Positions 25,786-34,382 of a stretch of DNA of 64,000 nucleotides are shown piece by piece. The first letter of the stretch is position 1. Every line of letters begins with the position of its first letter. The DNA is taken from assembly GCF_003368325.1 (NCBI RefSeq), contig NZ_CP031467.1, forward strand, positions 2,790,001 through 2,854,000, given 5' to 3'. Made by a program: the position numbers and the translations under genes. Origin of the DNA: Paraburkholderia caffeinilytica (GTDB taxonomy: Bacteria; Pseudomonadota; Gammaproteobacteria; Burkholderiales; Burkholderiaceae). The notes below the pieces were generated by a model. That model worked only from the letters and a program-made list of their open reading frames with translations. It did no database searches and was not told the origin of the DNA.

Positions 25786-28020
25786 ATGGCAATCAATTTC
25801 GAAAACCGTTACACCGACGTGTCCGCACAGGACGAGCTGCATCTTTCGGACTATCTGCGCACGATCGTGAGGGGGTGGCGCACGATCGTGATGGTGACGC
25901 TGATCGCACTCGCGCTGGGGTGCGCGTATGCCTTCCTCGCGCCGCCGACATATCGCGCGGATGTGCTGTTCCACGTCGAGGACAAGACGGCCAATGCCAA
26001 CGCGAACGGCAAGGATTCCTTGCCGCCGCTCACCGGCATGTTCGACACCAAGCCTTCGACGGCGGCAGAGATCGAGTTGCTGAAGTCGCGTCTGGTCACC
26101 GAGGAAACGGTCAAGAAGCTGCACCTCGACATTACGGCGTCACCGCGTTATTTGCCGTTTATCGGCGGAATGATTGCGGGGCTGGTGAATGGGCAGTGGG
26201 GCCTCAGGTTGCCTCCTTTCATCAACCTGTCGGGCTACGCATGGGGTAACGAGAGCATTGCCGTGTCGCGCTTCGACACGTCGAAGGATTTCTACGATAC
26301 GACCTTCACGCTGATTGCGGGCGACGCAGGCTCGTACGTGCTGCGCGACAAGAACGGGATCGCGATTCTCTCCGGCCATGTCGGCGAGACCGTGGAAACC
26401 GATACCGCCGATGGCCCGATCGCGTTGCACGTCGACAAGCTGGTCGGCGCGCCCGGCTCGCGTTTCGAACTGCAGCGCGCCTCGACGCTGGGCACCGTGG
26501 ACCGCTTGCAAAAGGCGCTCGTAGTCGCCGAAACCACGCTGCAGTCCGGCGTGATCCGCACGAGTCTCGAAGGCGGCGATCCCGCGCTGACCGCGGCGAT
26601 CGTCAACAGCATGGCGCGCGAATTCGTGCGTCAGGATGTGGAGAGCCGTTCGACCGAAGCGGAGCACATGCTGGCCTTCCTCGATCAGCAACTGCCCGGC
26701 TTGCGCAAGGAACTCGACGAAGCCGAGCAACGCTACAACAAATTCCGCAATGCGCACGGCACCGTCGATCTCGGCGAAGAAAGCCGCCTGCTGCTCCAGC
26801 AGGTTGTCGACAACAAGACGAAGCTGCTCGATCTGCAGCAGCAACGCGCGGAGATGTCGCAGCGCTTCACGGCGAATCACCCGGCGGTGGCCGCGCTCGA
26901 TGCGCAGATCGCCGCATTGCAGGGCGCGGCGGCCACCATGAACCGCAGCGTGGCGGTGATGCCGGATACCGAGCAGACCGCGTTGCGCCTGCTGCGCGAC
27001 GTGCACGTCGACACCGAGCTCTATACGAATCTGTTGAATAGCGCGCAGCAACTCCGGGTGGCGAAAGCCGGCCAGGTGGGCAACGTGCGCGTGGTGGACT
27101 TCGCCGAAACGCCTGACGAGCCGGTGCGTCCGAAGCGCGTGCTGGCGATCCTGATTTCGCTCGGCGGCGGCTTGCTGATCGGCATCATGCTGACCTTCTT
27201 CAAGCGCGCGATGTACGGCGGCGTGGAGCGTCCGGACGAACTCGAAGCGGTGCTCGGCGTGCCGGTGTTCGCGATCGTGCCGCGCAGCCAGACCCAGCTG
27301 CGTTTGCAGGAAAACGTCATGCTGCGCCGTCGCGGGCTTCATGTGCTCGCGCAGCAGGCGCCGGAGGACATCGCCGTGGAAGGCGTGCGCAATCTGCGGA
27401 CCTCGTTGCAGCTGTCGCTCGATCACGCGGAGAACAACATCGTGATGATCACGGGTTCGCGGCCCGATACCGGCAAGTCGTTCCTGTCGGTGAATCTGGC
27501 GGCGCTGGTGGCGTCGGCGAACAAGCGGGTGCTGATTATCGACGGCGACATGCGCCGCGGCGACGTCCATTCGCATTTCGGCATCGCCCATCAGCCGGGG
27601 CTCTCGGATGTGCTGAGCGGCGGCGATCTCGCGTCGATGGTCCAGCGCGACGTGCTGCCCGGACTCGACGTGCTCGCCAAGGGCACGCTGCCCTCGCATC
27701 CATCCGAATTGCTGATGAGCAAGCGTTTCCAAACGATGCTCGACGACTTGAAGTCGCACTACGACATCGTGATCGTCGACACGCCGCCGGTGCTCGCCGT
27801 GACCGACTCGACGGTGATCGGCAAATACGCCGGCACGACGCTGCTGGTGGTGCGCCACGGCCGCCATCCGCTGAACGAGATTGCCGAGACGGCCAAGCGG
27901 CTGCTCAACGGCGGCGTTTCGCTTAAAGGTGTGTTGCTGACCGACGTGCCTCAGGAAGGGGCATTCCTCGGTTCCGGCTATCAAGGCGGTTATTACGGAT
28001 ACGACAGCATCGCGGGTTGA
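25786..28020 (+). CDS. wzc: Tyrosine autokinase / polysaccharide co-polymerase Wzc
   Basis: 744 residues from ATG 25786 (MAINFENRYTDVSAQDE); GTG 25750 would add twelve residues. A Wzz domain lies between the two membrane helices (TIVMVTLIALALGCAYAFL and RVLAILISLGGGLLIGIML), with long coiled coil between them. The BY-kinase part has Walker A SRPDTGKS (~residue 560), Walker A' IIDGDMRRGD and Walker B VIVDTPP (~660). The tail GSGYQGGYYGYDSIAG has the Tyr cluster that is phosphorylated. It sets chain length and opens the Wza channel by phosphorylation cycles. The phosphatase needed for dephosphorylation is not in the window. Confidence 0.95.
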   Translation: MAINFENRYTDVSAQDELHLSDYLRTIVRGWRTIVMVTLIALALGCAYAFLAPPTYRADVLFHVEDKTANANANGKDSLPPLTGMFDTKPSTAAEIELLKSRLVTEETVKKLHLDITASPRYLPFIGGMIAGLVNGQWGLRLPPFINLSGYAWGNESIAVSRFDTSKDFYDTTFTLIAGDAGSYVLRDKNGIAILSGHVGETVETDTADGPIALHVDKLVGAPGSRFELQRASTLGTVDRLQKALVVAETTLQSGVIRTSLEGGDPALTAAIVNSMAREFVRQDVESRSTEAEHMLAFLDQQLPGLRKELDEAEQRYNKFRNAHGTVDLGEESRLLLQQVVDNKTKLLDLQQQRAEMSQRFTANHPAVAALDAQIAALQGAAATMNRSVAVMPDTEQTALRLLRDVHVDTELYTNLLNSAQQLRVAKAGQVGNVRVVDFAETPDEPVRPKRVLAILISLGGGLLIGIMLTFFKRAMYGGVERPDELEAVLGVPVFAIVPRSQTQLRLQENVMLRRRGLHVLAQQAPEDIAVEGVRNLRTSLQLSLDHAENNIVMITGSRPDTGKSFLSVNLAALVASANKRVLIIDGDMRRGDVHSHFGIAHQPGLSDVLSGGDLASMVQRDVLPGLDVLAKGTLPSHPSELLMSKRFQTMLDDLKSHYDIVIVDTPPVLAVTDSTVIGKYAGTTLLVVRHGRHPLNEIAETAKRLLNGGVSLKGVLLTDVPQEGAFLGSGYQGGYYGYDSIAG

Positions 28021-28101
28021 GGCGGCGGCTCCATGACGGGGCCGTTCACTCGATCGAGCTGTTGCACTGACATCGCAAAGTTCAATGAGGGGGGAAGCTT
28101 C

Positions 28102-29220
28102 ATGAAACGCAAGGTCGCGCTGATTACCGGCATCACTGGACAGGACGGGTCGTATCTCGCCGAGCTGCTGCTCGCCAAGGATTACGACGTACACGGCATC
28201 AAACGCAGGTCATCGCTGTTCAATACGGACCGGATCGATCATCTCTATCGCGACCCGCACGACCCGGACCAGCGGCTCTTCCTGCATCACGCGGACCTGA
28301 CCGACTCGACCAGCATCCTGCGCGTGATCCAGCGTGTCGAGCCCGACGAGATCTACAACCTCGCGGCGCAGAGCCACGTGGCGGTTTCGTTCGAGGAACC
28401 GGAATATACCGCTAACGCGGACGGCCTCGGCGCGTTGCGGATTCTCGAAGCGGTCCGCATTCTGGGCCTTCAACACGAGACGCGCTTCTATCAGGCTTCG
28501 ACCTCGGAGCTGTACGGTCTCGTGCAACAGGTGCCGCAGTCCGAGGCCACGCCGTTCTATCCGCGCAGCCCGTATGCGGTCGCCAAGCTGTTCGCGTACT
28601 GGACCACGGTCAATTACCGCGAGGCATACGGACTCTATGCCTGCAACGGGATTCTGTTCAATCACGAATCGCCGGTGCGCGGCGAGACCTTCGTGACGCG
28701 CAAGATCACGCGCGCCATCGCGCGCATTGCGGTGGGCATGCAGAAGACCTTGTATCTGGGCAATCTGTCGGCGTTGCGCGACTGGGGTCATGCGCGCGAC
28801 TACGTGGAGATGCAATGGCGCATGCTGCAACAGGAGCGGCCGGAGGATTACGTCATCGCCACCGGCGTGCAGTACAGCGTGCGTGAGTTCGTTCAGCATG
28901 CCGCCGCCGAGCTGGGCGTCACGGTGCGTTTCGAAGGCACCGGTGTGGAAGAAGTCGGCATCGTCGAAAAGGTGGAGGGGCGCGAAATCAAGATGTCGCC
29001 CGGCGATGTGATCGTGCGCGTCGATCCGCGCTACTTCCGGCCGGCCGAAGTCGAGACGTTGCTGGGCGATCCGTCGAAAGCCCATGCGCAGCTCGGCTGG
29101 AAGCCGACCACGTCGTTCAGCGCGCTCGTCAAGGAAATGGTGCGGGCGGACTATCAGATTGCGAGACGTGACGCGCTTGTCACGCTGGCCGGTTTCACGG
29201 CGCTGGAACATCACGAGTAA
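28102..29220 (+). CDS. gmd: GDP-mannose 4,6-dehydratase
   Basis: 372 residues; ATG 28102 ([20 protein letters not shown]) follows a strong GAGGGGGGAAG site. NADP-binding [45 protein letters not shown] and catalytic [11 protein letters not shown] then [12 protein letters not shown] (YxxxK) are all intact. It turns GDP-mannose into GDP-4-keto-6-deoxymannose. Its stop lies 5 bp before the fcl start, so the two are translated as a pair giving GDP-L-fucose. Note [20 protein letters not shown] near the end, as in other family members. It commits the EPS to a 6-deoxyhexose. Confidence 0.96.
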   Translation: MKRKVALITGITGQDGSYLAELLLAKDYDVHGIKRRSSLFNTDRIDHLYRDPHDPDQRLFLHHADLTDSTSILRVIQRVEPDEIYNLAAQSHVAVSFEEPEYTANADGLGALRILEAVRILGLQHETRFYQASTSELYGLVQQVPQSEATPFYPRSPYAVAKLFAYWTTVNYREAYGLYACNGILFNHESPVRGETFVTRKITRAIARIAVGMQKTLYLGNLSALRDWGHARDYVEMQWRMLQQERPEDYVIATGVQYSVREFVQHAAAELGVTVRFEGTGVEEVGIVEKVEGREIKMSPGDVIVRVDPRYFRPAEVETLLGDPSKAHAQLGWKPTTSFSALVKEMVRADYQIARRDALVTLAGFTALEHHE

Positions 29221-29225
29221 CGGCG

Positions 29226-30185
29226 ATGAACAAACAAGCACGCATCTTCGTGGCGGGCCACCGTGGCATGGTCGGCTCCGCGCTGGTCCGGCGGCTCCAT
29301 GCCGCGGGTTATGTCAACGTCGTCACGCGGACGAGGGCGGAGCTCGACCTCACGGATCAGGCTGCCGTGAACGGCTTTTTCGAGCGGGAAAAGATCGAGG
29401 TGGTGCTGCTCGCGGCCGCGCGCGTGGGCGGCATTCTCGCCAATGCGTCGCAGCCCGGCGAGTTCATCTATGAAAACCTGACGATCGAAACCAATGTGAT
29501 TCACGCCGCGTATCGCGCGCAGGTGGAGCGGCTGGTGTTCTTCGGGTCGTCTTGCATTTATCCGAAGCAATGTCCGCAGCCGATCCGCGAGGAGTATCTG
29601 TTGACCTCGCCGCTCGAGCCGACCAACGACGCCTACGCGATTGCGAAGATCGCCGGACTCAAGCTGTGCGAGGCGTACAACCGCGAATACAACACGCAGT
29701 ACGTCTCGTTGATGCCGACCAATCTGTACGGCCCCAACGACAACTACGACCTGAACAGCAGCCATGTTTTACCGGCTTTGCTGAGAAAGGCGCACGAAGC
29801 GAAGGTGAACGGCTCCGCGAGCTTGACCGTGTGGGGCTCGGGGACGCCGCGCCGCGAGTTTCTGCACGTCGACGATCTCGCCGCGGCGACGCTCTTCGTG
29901 CTCGAGCACAACGTGACAGAAGGCCTGTTCAACGTCGGGGTGGGCGAAGACCTGTCGATTCGCGAGCTGGCCGAATGCATCTGCAAGGTGGCCGGCTTCG
30001 AGGGTGAACTCGTGTTCGATGCGTCGAAACCCGACGGCACGCCGCGCAAGCTGCTCGACGTATCGCGGCTCGCGCAAATGGGTTGGCACGCGACCATTGG
30101 CCTCGAAGAGGGCATCGCGTCCACGTACCGGGAATTCGTTGAACTACACGCCGGCTCGACCCCTGTTGCCGCCATGCACGTTTAG
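29226..30185 (+). CDS. fcl: GDP-L-fucose synthase (3,5-epimerase/4-reductase)
   Basis: 319 residues. NADP turn [14 protein letters not shown] (11-24), active-site [19 protein letters not shown] and the YxxxK in [12 protein letters not shown] are as in E. coli WcaG/Fcl. [19 protein letters not shown] and [11 protein letters not shown] are further family signatures. It epimerises C3/C5 and reduces C4 of GDP-4-keto-6-deoxymannose to give GDP-L-fucose. It starts 5 bp after gmd. A fucosyltransferase of WcaI type two genes later is the likely consumer. Confidence 0.95.
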   Translation: MNKQARIFVAGHRGMVGSALVRRLHAAGYVNVVTRTRAELDLTDQAAVNGFFEREKIEVVLLAAARVGGILANASQPGEFIYENLTIETNVIHAAYRAQVERLVFFGSSCIYPKQCPQPIREEYLLTSPLEPTNDAYAIAKIAGLKLCEAYNREYNTQYVSLMPTNLYGPNDNYDLNSSHVLPALLRKAHEAKVNGSASLTVWGSGTPRREFLHVDDLAAATLFVLEHNVTEGLFNVGVGEDLSIRELAECICKVAGFEGELVFDASKPDGTPRKLLDVSRLAQMGWHATIGLEEGIASTYREFVELHAGSTPVAAMHV

Positions 30186-30298
30186 GCGCGTACCGAAGGG
30201 TCGTCGAGCGCGATTTCTGCAATGAGGGGGCGCGTGGAGCGTTTCGCGAGAGCAACGTGCAACGCACACAGGGACGATTTTCGAGGAGTGGCACAAAA

Positions 30299-31441
30299 AT
30301 GACTGCGTCAGTCACGATCTTCCACAACGTCGTATGGTCGCGTCACAAGGGCGTCGTGTTCTCCGCCTTGCATAACATCTCGGCATCCGGCGCGATTCGC
30401 TACTCGATGGTGCAGATTGCGGATACCGAGCACGACCGTGTCGGCTTTTCGGACGTCGACTACTCGTACCATCGCTATCCGATGCAGAAGCTGTTCGACG
30501 GTTGCTACGAAGATGTGCCGACGCTGAAGATGATCGCGCGGCTCACCTGGGAAGTGTTGCGGACCAAGTCGGATCTGATCGTGCTGCCGGGCTACCACCG
30601 TCCGGAATACTGGGCGATGCTGGCGGCGTGCATCGTGACCGGCAAGCGGCGCGCGGTGTTCTGCGATTCGACCGCCCGCGACCGGCCCAAAAAACTGCTG
30701 ACGTCGATTCCGAAGCGCGTGTTCTTTTCGCTGTGCGACGGCTATTTCGGTTTCGGCGAGCGCAGTCGCGAGTATCTGCTGTCGCTCGGCGCGAAGCGCG
30801 ACAAGATTTTCGTGCCATGCCAGGCGGCGGCAATGCCCGGATCGTTTTCGCCGGAGCGCGCGCTGGTCGAGCGGGTTGCGGCGCGCGCCGGCAATCCGCC
30901 GGTGTTTCTGTACGTGGGCCGTCTTTCCGAAGAGAAGGGCATCGGCACGCTGATCGAGGCGTTCGCCGGCTTGCGGCGCCGTATTCCGGCGGCGAAGCTG
31001 CGCATCGTCGGCACGGGGCCGATGGCGGACGCGCTGCACGCGAAGGTGGCCGACCTCGAACTGGGCGACGCGGTGACCTTTGCCGGCAGTTTGCAGGACG
31101 AGCCGCTTACCCGGGAATACTACGGCGCGACCTGCATGGTGCTGCCGAGCTATAGCGAGCCGTGGGGACTCGTTGTCAACGAGGCGCTTGCGCATGGTTG
31201 TCCCGCGGTGGTGAGTGAGAGTTGCGGCTGTGTGCCGGAACTGGTGATCGACGGTGTGAGCGGCTATGCGTTCACGGCGGGCGATGTTGCCGGATTGCAG
31301 CGCACGATGCTCAAGGCGATGGAGGCGTTCGCCGACGCCGGCGGCACGGCGCGCCGTTGCATGGATGTGATTCGCCGTTTCGATCCGCCTTCTGCCGCCG
31401 CCAATATCGCGCGTGGCTGCGCGCTGATGCTGAGCGACTGA
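30299..31441 (+). CDS. GT4-family glycosyltransferase
   Basis: 380 residues; ATG 30299 has GAGGAG at 30283-30288 and is chosen over 30257. Donor-side motifs: FLYVGRLSEEKGIGTLIEAF, LRIVGTGPMADAL, and LPSYSEPWGLVVNEALAHG, the GT4 EX7E position. Acceptor side has VLPGYHRPEYWAMLAACI. It probably adds one sugar of the EPS repeat; no residue tells which. It lies between the GDP-fucose genes and the WcaI-like fucosyltransferase, in the same direction. Confidence 0.88.
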   Translation: MTASVTIFHNVVWSRHKGVVFSALHNISASGAIRYSMVQIADTEHDRVGFSDVDYSYHRYPMQKLFDGCYEDVPTLKMIARLTWEVLRTKSDLIVLPGYHRPEYWAMLAACIVTGKRRAVFCDSTARDRPKKLLTSIPKRVFFSLCDGYFGFGERSREYLLSLGAKRDKIFVPCQAAAMPGSFSPERALVERVAARAGNPPVFLYVGRLSEEKGIGTLIEAFAGLRRRIPAAKLRIVGTGPMADALHAKVADLELGDAVTFAGSLQDEPLTREYYGATCMVLPSYSEPWGLVVNEALAHGCPAVVSESCGCVPELVIDGVSGYAFTAGDVAGLQRTMLKAMEAFADAGGTARRCMDVIRRFDPPSAAANIARGCALMLSD

Positions 31442-31496
31442 TGCGCCTCACGGCCCCATCGCGCATGCAAAGCTCTAACCCGTTCTGGCAGTCACA

Positions 31497-32834
31497 ATGA
31501 AGATTCTGATCTACGGCCTCAATTACGCGCCTGAACTCACGGGGGTGGGTAAGTACACCGCGGAAATGGCGGTGCTTCTGGCCAGACGCGGCCACGAGGT
31601 TCGCGTGGTGTGCGCGCCGCCTTATTACCCCGAGTGGCGCGTTGCGGCGAACTATGCGGCGTGGCGGTATCAACGCGAGACGCGCGACGGCGTGACGATC
31701 TGGCGCGCGCCGCTGTGGGTGCCGGCGCGTCCCGGCGGGCTGAAGCGGATGCTGCATCTGGCAAGCTTCGCGGCGAGTTCGTTGCCGCTGCTCGTCCGGC
31801 AGCTGCTATGGCGCCCCGACGCCGCGATGCTGATCGCGCCGACCCTGATGTGCGCGCCCGCCACGTTGGCGTTCGCACGTCTCGCGAGCGCGAGTGCGTG
31901 GCTGCACATTCAGGACTTCGAGGTCGACGCCGCTTTCGATCTGGGTCTTCTGAAGAGCTCGCGCGCTGCGCGCGTGGCGCGCTGGATCGAAAGCGCATTG
32001 CTGCGGCGCTTCGATACCGTGTCGTCGATTACGCCGCAGATGAGTGCGCGTGCGGCGCTCAAGGGTGTCGAGCCTTCGCGGGTCGTGTGCCTGCCTAACT
32101 GGGTCGACGTGTCGGCCATCTTTCCGTTGGCGCATACGAGCGACTACCGGCGCCTGCTGGGCATTCAGGCCGGTCAGAAGGTGGTGCTGTACTCGGGCAA
32201 CATGGGCGCGAAACAGGGCATCGAAACGCTCGCCGATGCGGCGGCATCGCTTGCTGCGCGTGCCGACCTCACCTTCGTTTTTTGCGGCAGCGGCGCGGCG
32301 AAAGAGCATTTGCTCGAGCGTTGCGCAGGATTGACGAACTGCATTTTCATTCCGCTGCAACCGGTGGAGCGCCTGAACGAGTTGCTCAATCTCGCCGACA
32401 TTCACGTTCTGCCGCAACGTGGCGATGCCGCGGATCTGGTGATGCCGTCCAAGCTCACCGGCATGTTTGCAAGCGGCCGCGCCGTCGTGGCGATGGCGCG
32501 GCGCGGCACGGCTCTTTACGACGCGGTGTCGCCGCGCGGCGTGGTGGTGCCGCCGGATAACGTCAAGGCTTTGGCGGCGGCGATCACGGTGCTGGCAAGC
32601 GATCCCGAACGCCGTGCGGCGCTCGGCAAGGCGGCACGCAACTATGCGAAACGCGCGCTATCGCCGGAGTCGACGATCGGCACGTTCGAAGCGCGGCTCG
32701 CGACGCTGGTTGGTGGTTCGCGTGGTCAGCATCCGAGTGTGGAGACACCGTATTTCAGCGCTCCGCGGTCTTCAGTCGCCACTGCGGTCCGGCAGCGCAA
32801 GCCGGCTACGACGGAGGAAGCCGCGCCGGATTGA
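31497..32834 (+). CDS. wcaI: WcaI-like glycosyltransferase (probable fucosyltransferase)
   Basis: 445 residues. The N-terminus MKILIYGLNYAPELTGVGKY and VRVVCAPPYYPEWRV closely follow E. coli colanic acid WcaI, and HIQDFEVDAAFDLGLL, VCLPNWVD, LYSGNMGAKQGIETLADA and VMPSKLTGMFASGRAVVAMA complete the family pattern. The last ~45 residues are an extra low-complexity tail (VETPYFSAPRSSVATAV). WcaI is assigned as a fucosyltransferase in colanic acid assembly, which fits the gmd-fcl genes beside it. Start 31497 has no strong ribosome site visible. Convergent with a short secreted protein gene. Confidence 0.88.
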   Translation: MKILIYGLNYAPELTGVGKYTAEMAVLLARRGHEVRVVCAPPYYPEWRVAANYAAWRYQRETRDGVTIWRAPLWVPARPGGLKRMLHLASFAASSLPLLVRQLLWRPDAAMLIAPTLMCAPATLAFARLASASAWLHIQDFEVDAAFDLGLLKSSRAARVARWIESALLRRFDTVSSITPQMSARAALKGVEPSRVVCLPNWVDVSAIFPLAHTSDYRRLLGIQAGQKVVLYSGNMGAKQGIETLADAAASLAARADLTFVFCGSGAAKEHLLERCAGLTNCIFIPLQPVERLNELLNLADIHVLPQRGDAADLVMPSKLTGMFASGRAVVAMARRGTALYDAVSPRGVVVPPDNVKALAAAITVLASDPERRAALGKAARNYAKRALSPESTIGTFEARLATLVGGSRGQHPSVETPYFSAPRSSVATAVRQRKPATTEEAAPD

Positions 32835-32865
32835 TCCGGTACGCGGCCATCTCATGAACGCGATG

Positions 32866-33378
32866 TCACCACGGGGATTTGTAGACGGCGTGCTTGCCCG
32901 TGTTGTACGGATCGGCGTAAGTGTTTTTCGCCGCGCCTTCGGGCATCAGGCCGTCGGCCGCATTCGGACGGCCGGGCTGGCCGGCCACGCGCACCTTGCC
33001 GTTGGCGGCGGCCTGCGCCTTGTTGGGCTGCTGGCCTTTACGCACTGCAGGCAGGGCAGGCCGCGCTCCGCCCAACACCGTCATGCGCTGTTCGTCGAGC
33101 AGGGCTGCCTGCTGGGCGTCGGCGGTATTGCCTTGCTGCGCGTCTGGCGAGCCGTAGTCGCGCGGGGCGCCGAGCAACTGCGCTTCGCTGTTGCGGTTTG
33201 CGGTGCCCGGTTTGGCGCGTGCTGCCGGGGCGGGGGTGCCGTAGCTGGTCGCAGCCGTAGCGGCAAGGGCCGGTGCGGCGGGCGCGGGCGCTGCTGCGTT
33301 CTGCGCGAGTGCCGGTGCGGCATAAGTCGCGATGGCGATCAGCAGCGAGGATGTCATAGGCCGAAGCGAGATGTTCAT
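32866..33378 (-). CDS. Secreted Ala/Pro-rich protein, unknown function
   Basis: 170 residues with a signal peptide (cleavage near APALA-QNA, residues 25-26). The mature chain is rich in Ala, Pro, Gln and Gly (APAPAAPALAATAAT, AGQPGRPNAADGLMP), no Cys pairs, probably unfolded; it ends NTGKHAVYKSPW. It is the only minus-strand gene inside the manC-GMC run, between the wcaI-like gene and the acetyltransferase. No family recognised. It may be a periplasmic structural or scaffold protein; its codon pattern and signal peptide make the gene plausible. Confidence 0.65.
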   Translation of the reverse strand: MNISLRPMTSSLLIAIATYAAPALAQNAAAPAPAAPALAATAATSYGTPAPAARAKPGTANRNSEAQLLGAPRDYGSPDAQQGNTADAQQAALLDEQRMTVLGGARPALPAVRKGQQPNKAQAAANGKVRVAGQPGRPNAADGLMPEGAAKNTYADPYNTGKHAVYKSPW

Positions 33379-33554
33379 CGTATGCCCAGGGGAGATGCGG
33401 TCGCAATAGCGTTATCGTGCGCCAGGCTGTACGCGTGCAGCCGCCAAAACGCTTGCTCGTACGGCCATGAGACCGGCTTCAGTAAGGAGTCGAAACATAA
33501 TGTAAGCGCGGTGCGGCGGTATGTTGAGTTCCACTCGTGGTCTGGAGAAATCTG

Positions 33555-34175
33555 ATGGGTAACGCTGCCGACGATCCGCAAATCGGGCGTATGCCGGACG
33601 TCGGAGGCATGCGCGAGGATGGCCGCGTCATCGATCTGAGCCTCGCTGGAAAGGGCAACTATCGCGCGAAGCGCGGCGCCCTGATCGAGCTCGTCTGGTT
33701 CGTCGTTGAAGCCTGCGTCATCAACAACAAGCTGCTGCCGCTCTCGTCGGTCCGGGTTGCGCTGTTACGCCTGTTCGGCGCGAAGATCGGCACGGGTTGC
33801 CGCTTCGTGCATCCGTTGCGCGTGAAATCGCCGTGGAACCTCGAGGTAGGCGATAACTGCTGGTTCGGCGTCGACGTCTGGATCTACAACCAGGCGCTGA
33901 TCCGCATCGGCTCGAATGTCTGCATTTCCCAGGGGACGTTCCTGAGTGCCGGCTCTCACGACATGAGCACCACGATGGATCTGCGCGTCGCGCCGATCGT
34001 CATCGAGGACGGCGTCTGGATCACGTCGAAATGTGTTGTGCAGATGGGGGTGACGATCGGCCGGTCGGCCGTGGTGACGCCGTTATCCGTCGTACATCGC
34101 TCGCTCGATCCAGGGGGCGTGTATGGCGGCAATCCATGTCGTTTTATCCGGAACCGTTTCGATTCCGTAACCTGA
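33555..34175 (+). CDS. wcaF: WcaF-like acetyltransferase (left-handed beta-helix)
   Basis: 206 residues; ATG 33555 has GGAGAAA upstream (GTG 33537 not used). The hexapeptide-repeat region runs from about residue 75 (FGAKIGTGCRFVHPLRVKSP) through VGDNCWFGVDVWIYNQALIR, CISQGTFLSAGSHD and GVWITSKCVVQMGVTIGRS. His in GSHD is the likely catalytic base. These follow colanic acid WcaF, which O-acetylates fucose using acetyl-CoA. It probably acetylates a fucose or other sugar of this EPS in the cytoplasm. The N-terminal ~35 residues vary from WcaF. Confidence 0.85.
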   Translation: MGNAADDPQIGRMPDVGGMREDGRVIDLSLAGKGNYRAKRGALIELVWFVVEACVINNKLLPLSSVRVALLRLFGAKIGTGCRFVHPLRVKSPWNLEVGDNCWFGVDVWIYNQALIRIGSNVCISQGTFLSAGSHDMSTTMDLRVAPIVIEDGVWITSKCVVQMGVTIGRSAVVTPLSVVHRSLDPGGVYGGNPCRFIRNRFDSVT

Positions 34176-34382
34176 AGCACGGATAGAGAACCGCAGCGTT
34201 TATAAGCTGAGGAGGCCAGGTCGTTGACGAGCCGGAATGTCGGCGGCCGCGGTGGGATGGTCGATCGATGCCTTCGATCGACGCCCGCGGCGACGTCGAT
34301 GATGCGTTCGGCACCGACATGTGCGTGGTTTGCTTGCCAGCCCCGGTTGGATGAGTAGCCGGATCGACGCACTTGGAAATGC

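Noticed and set aside
24583..26124. 513-codon minus-strand frame opposite wza and the start of wzc
   Set aside because: Arg/His/Gln-rich low-complexity product, no ribosome site, exact opposite of confirmed genes; a GC-skew shadow.
26140..28194. 684-codon minus-strand frame opposite wzc
   Set aside because: Same reasons: it is antisense to an intact, well-conserved gene and has no domain.
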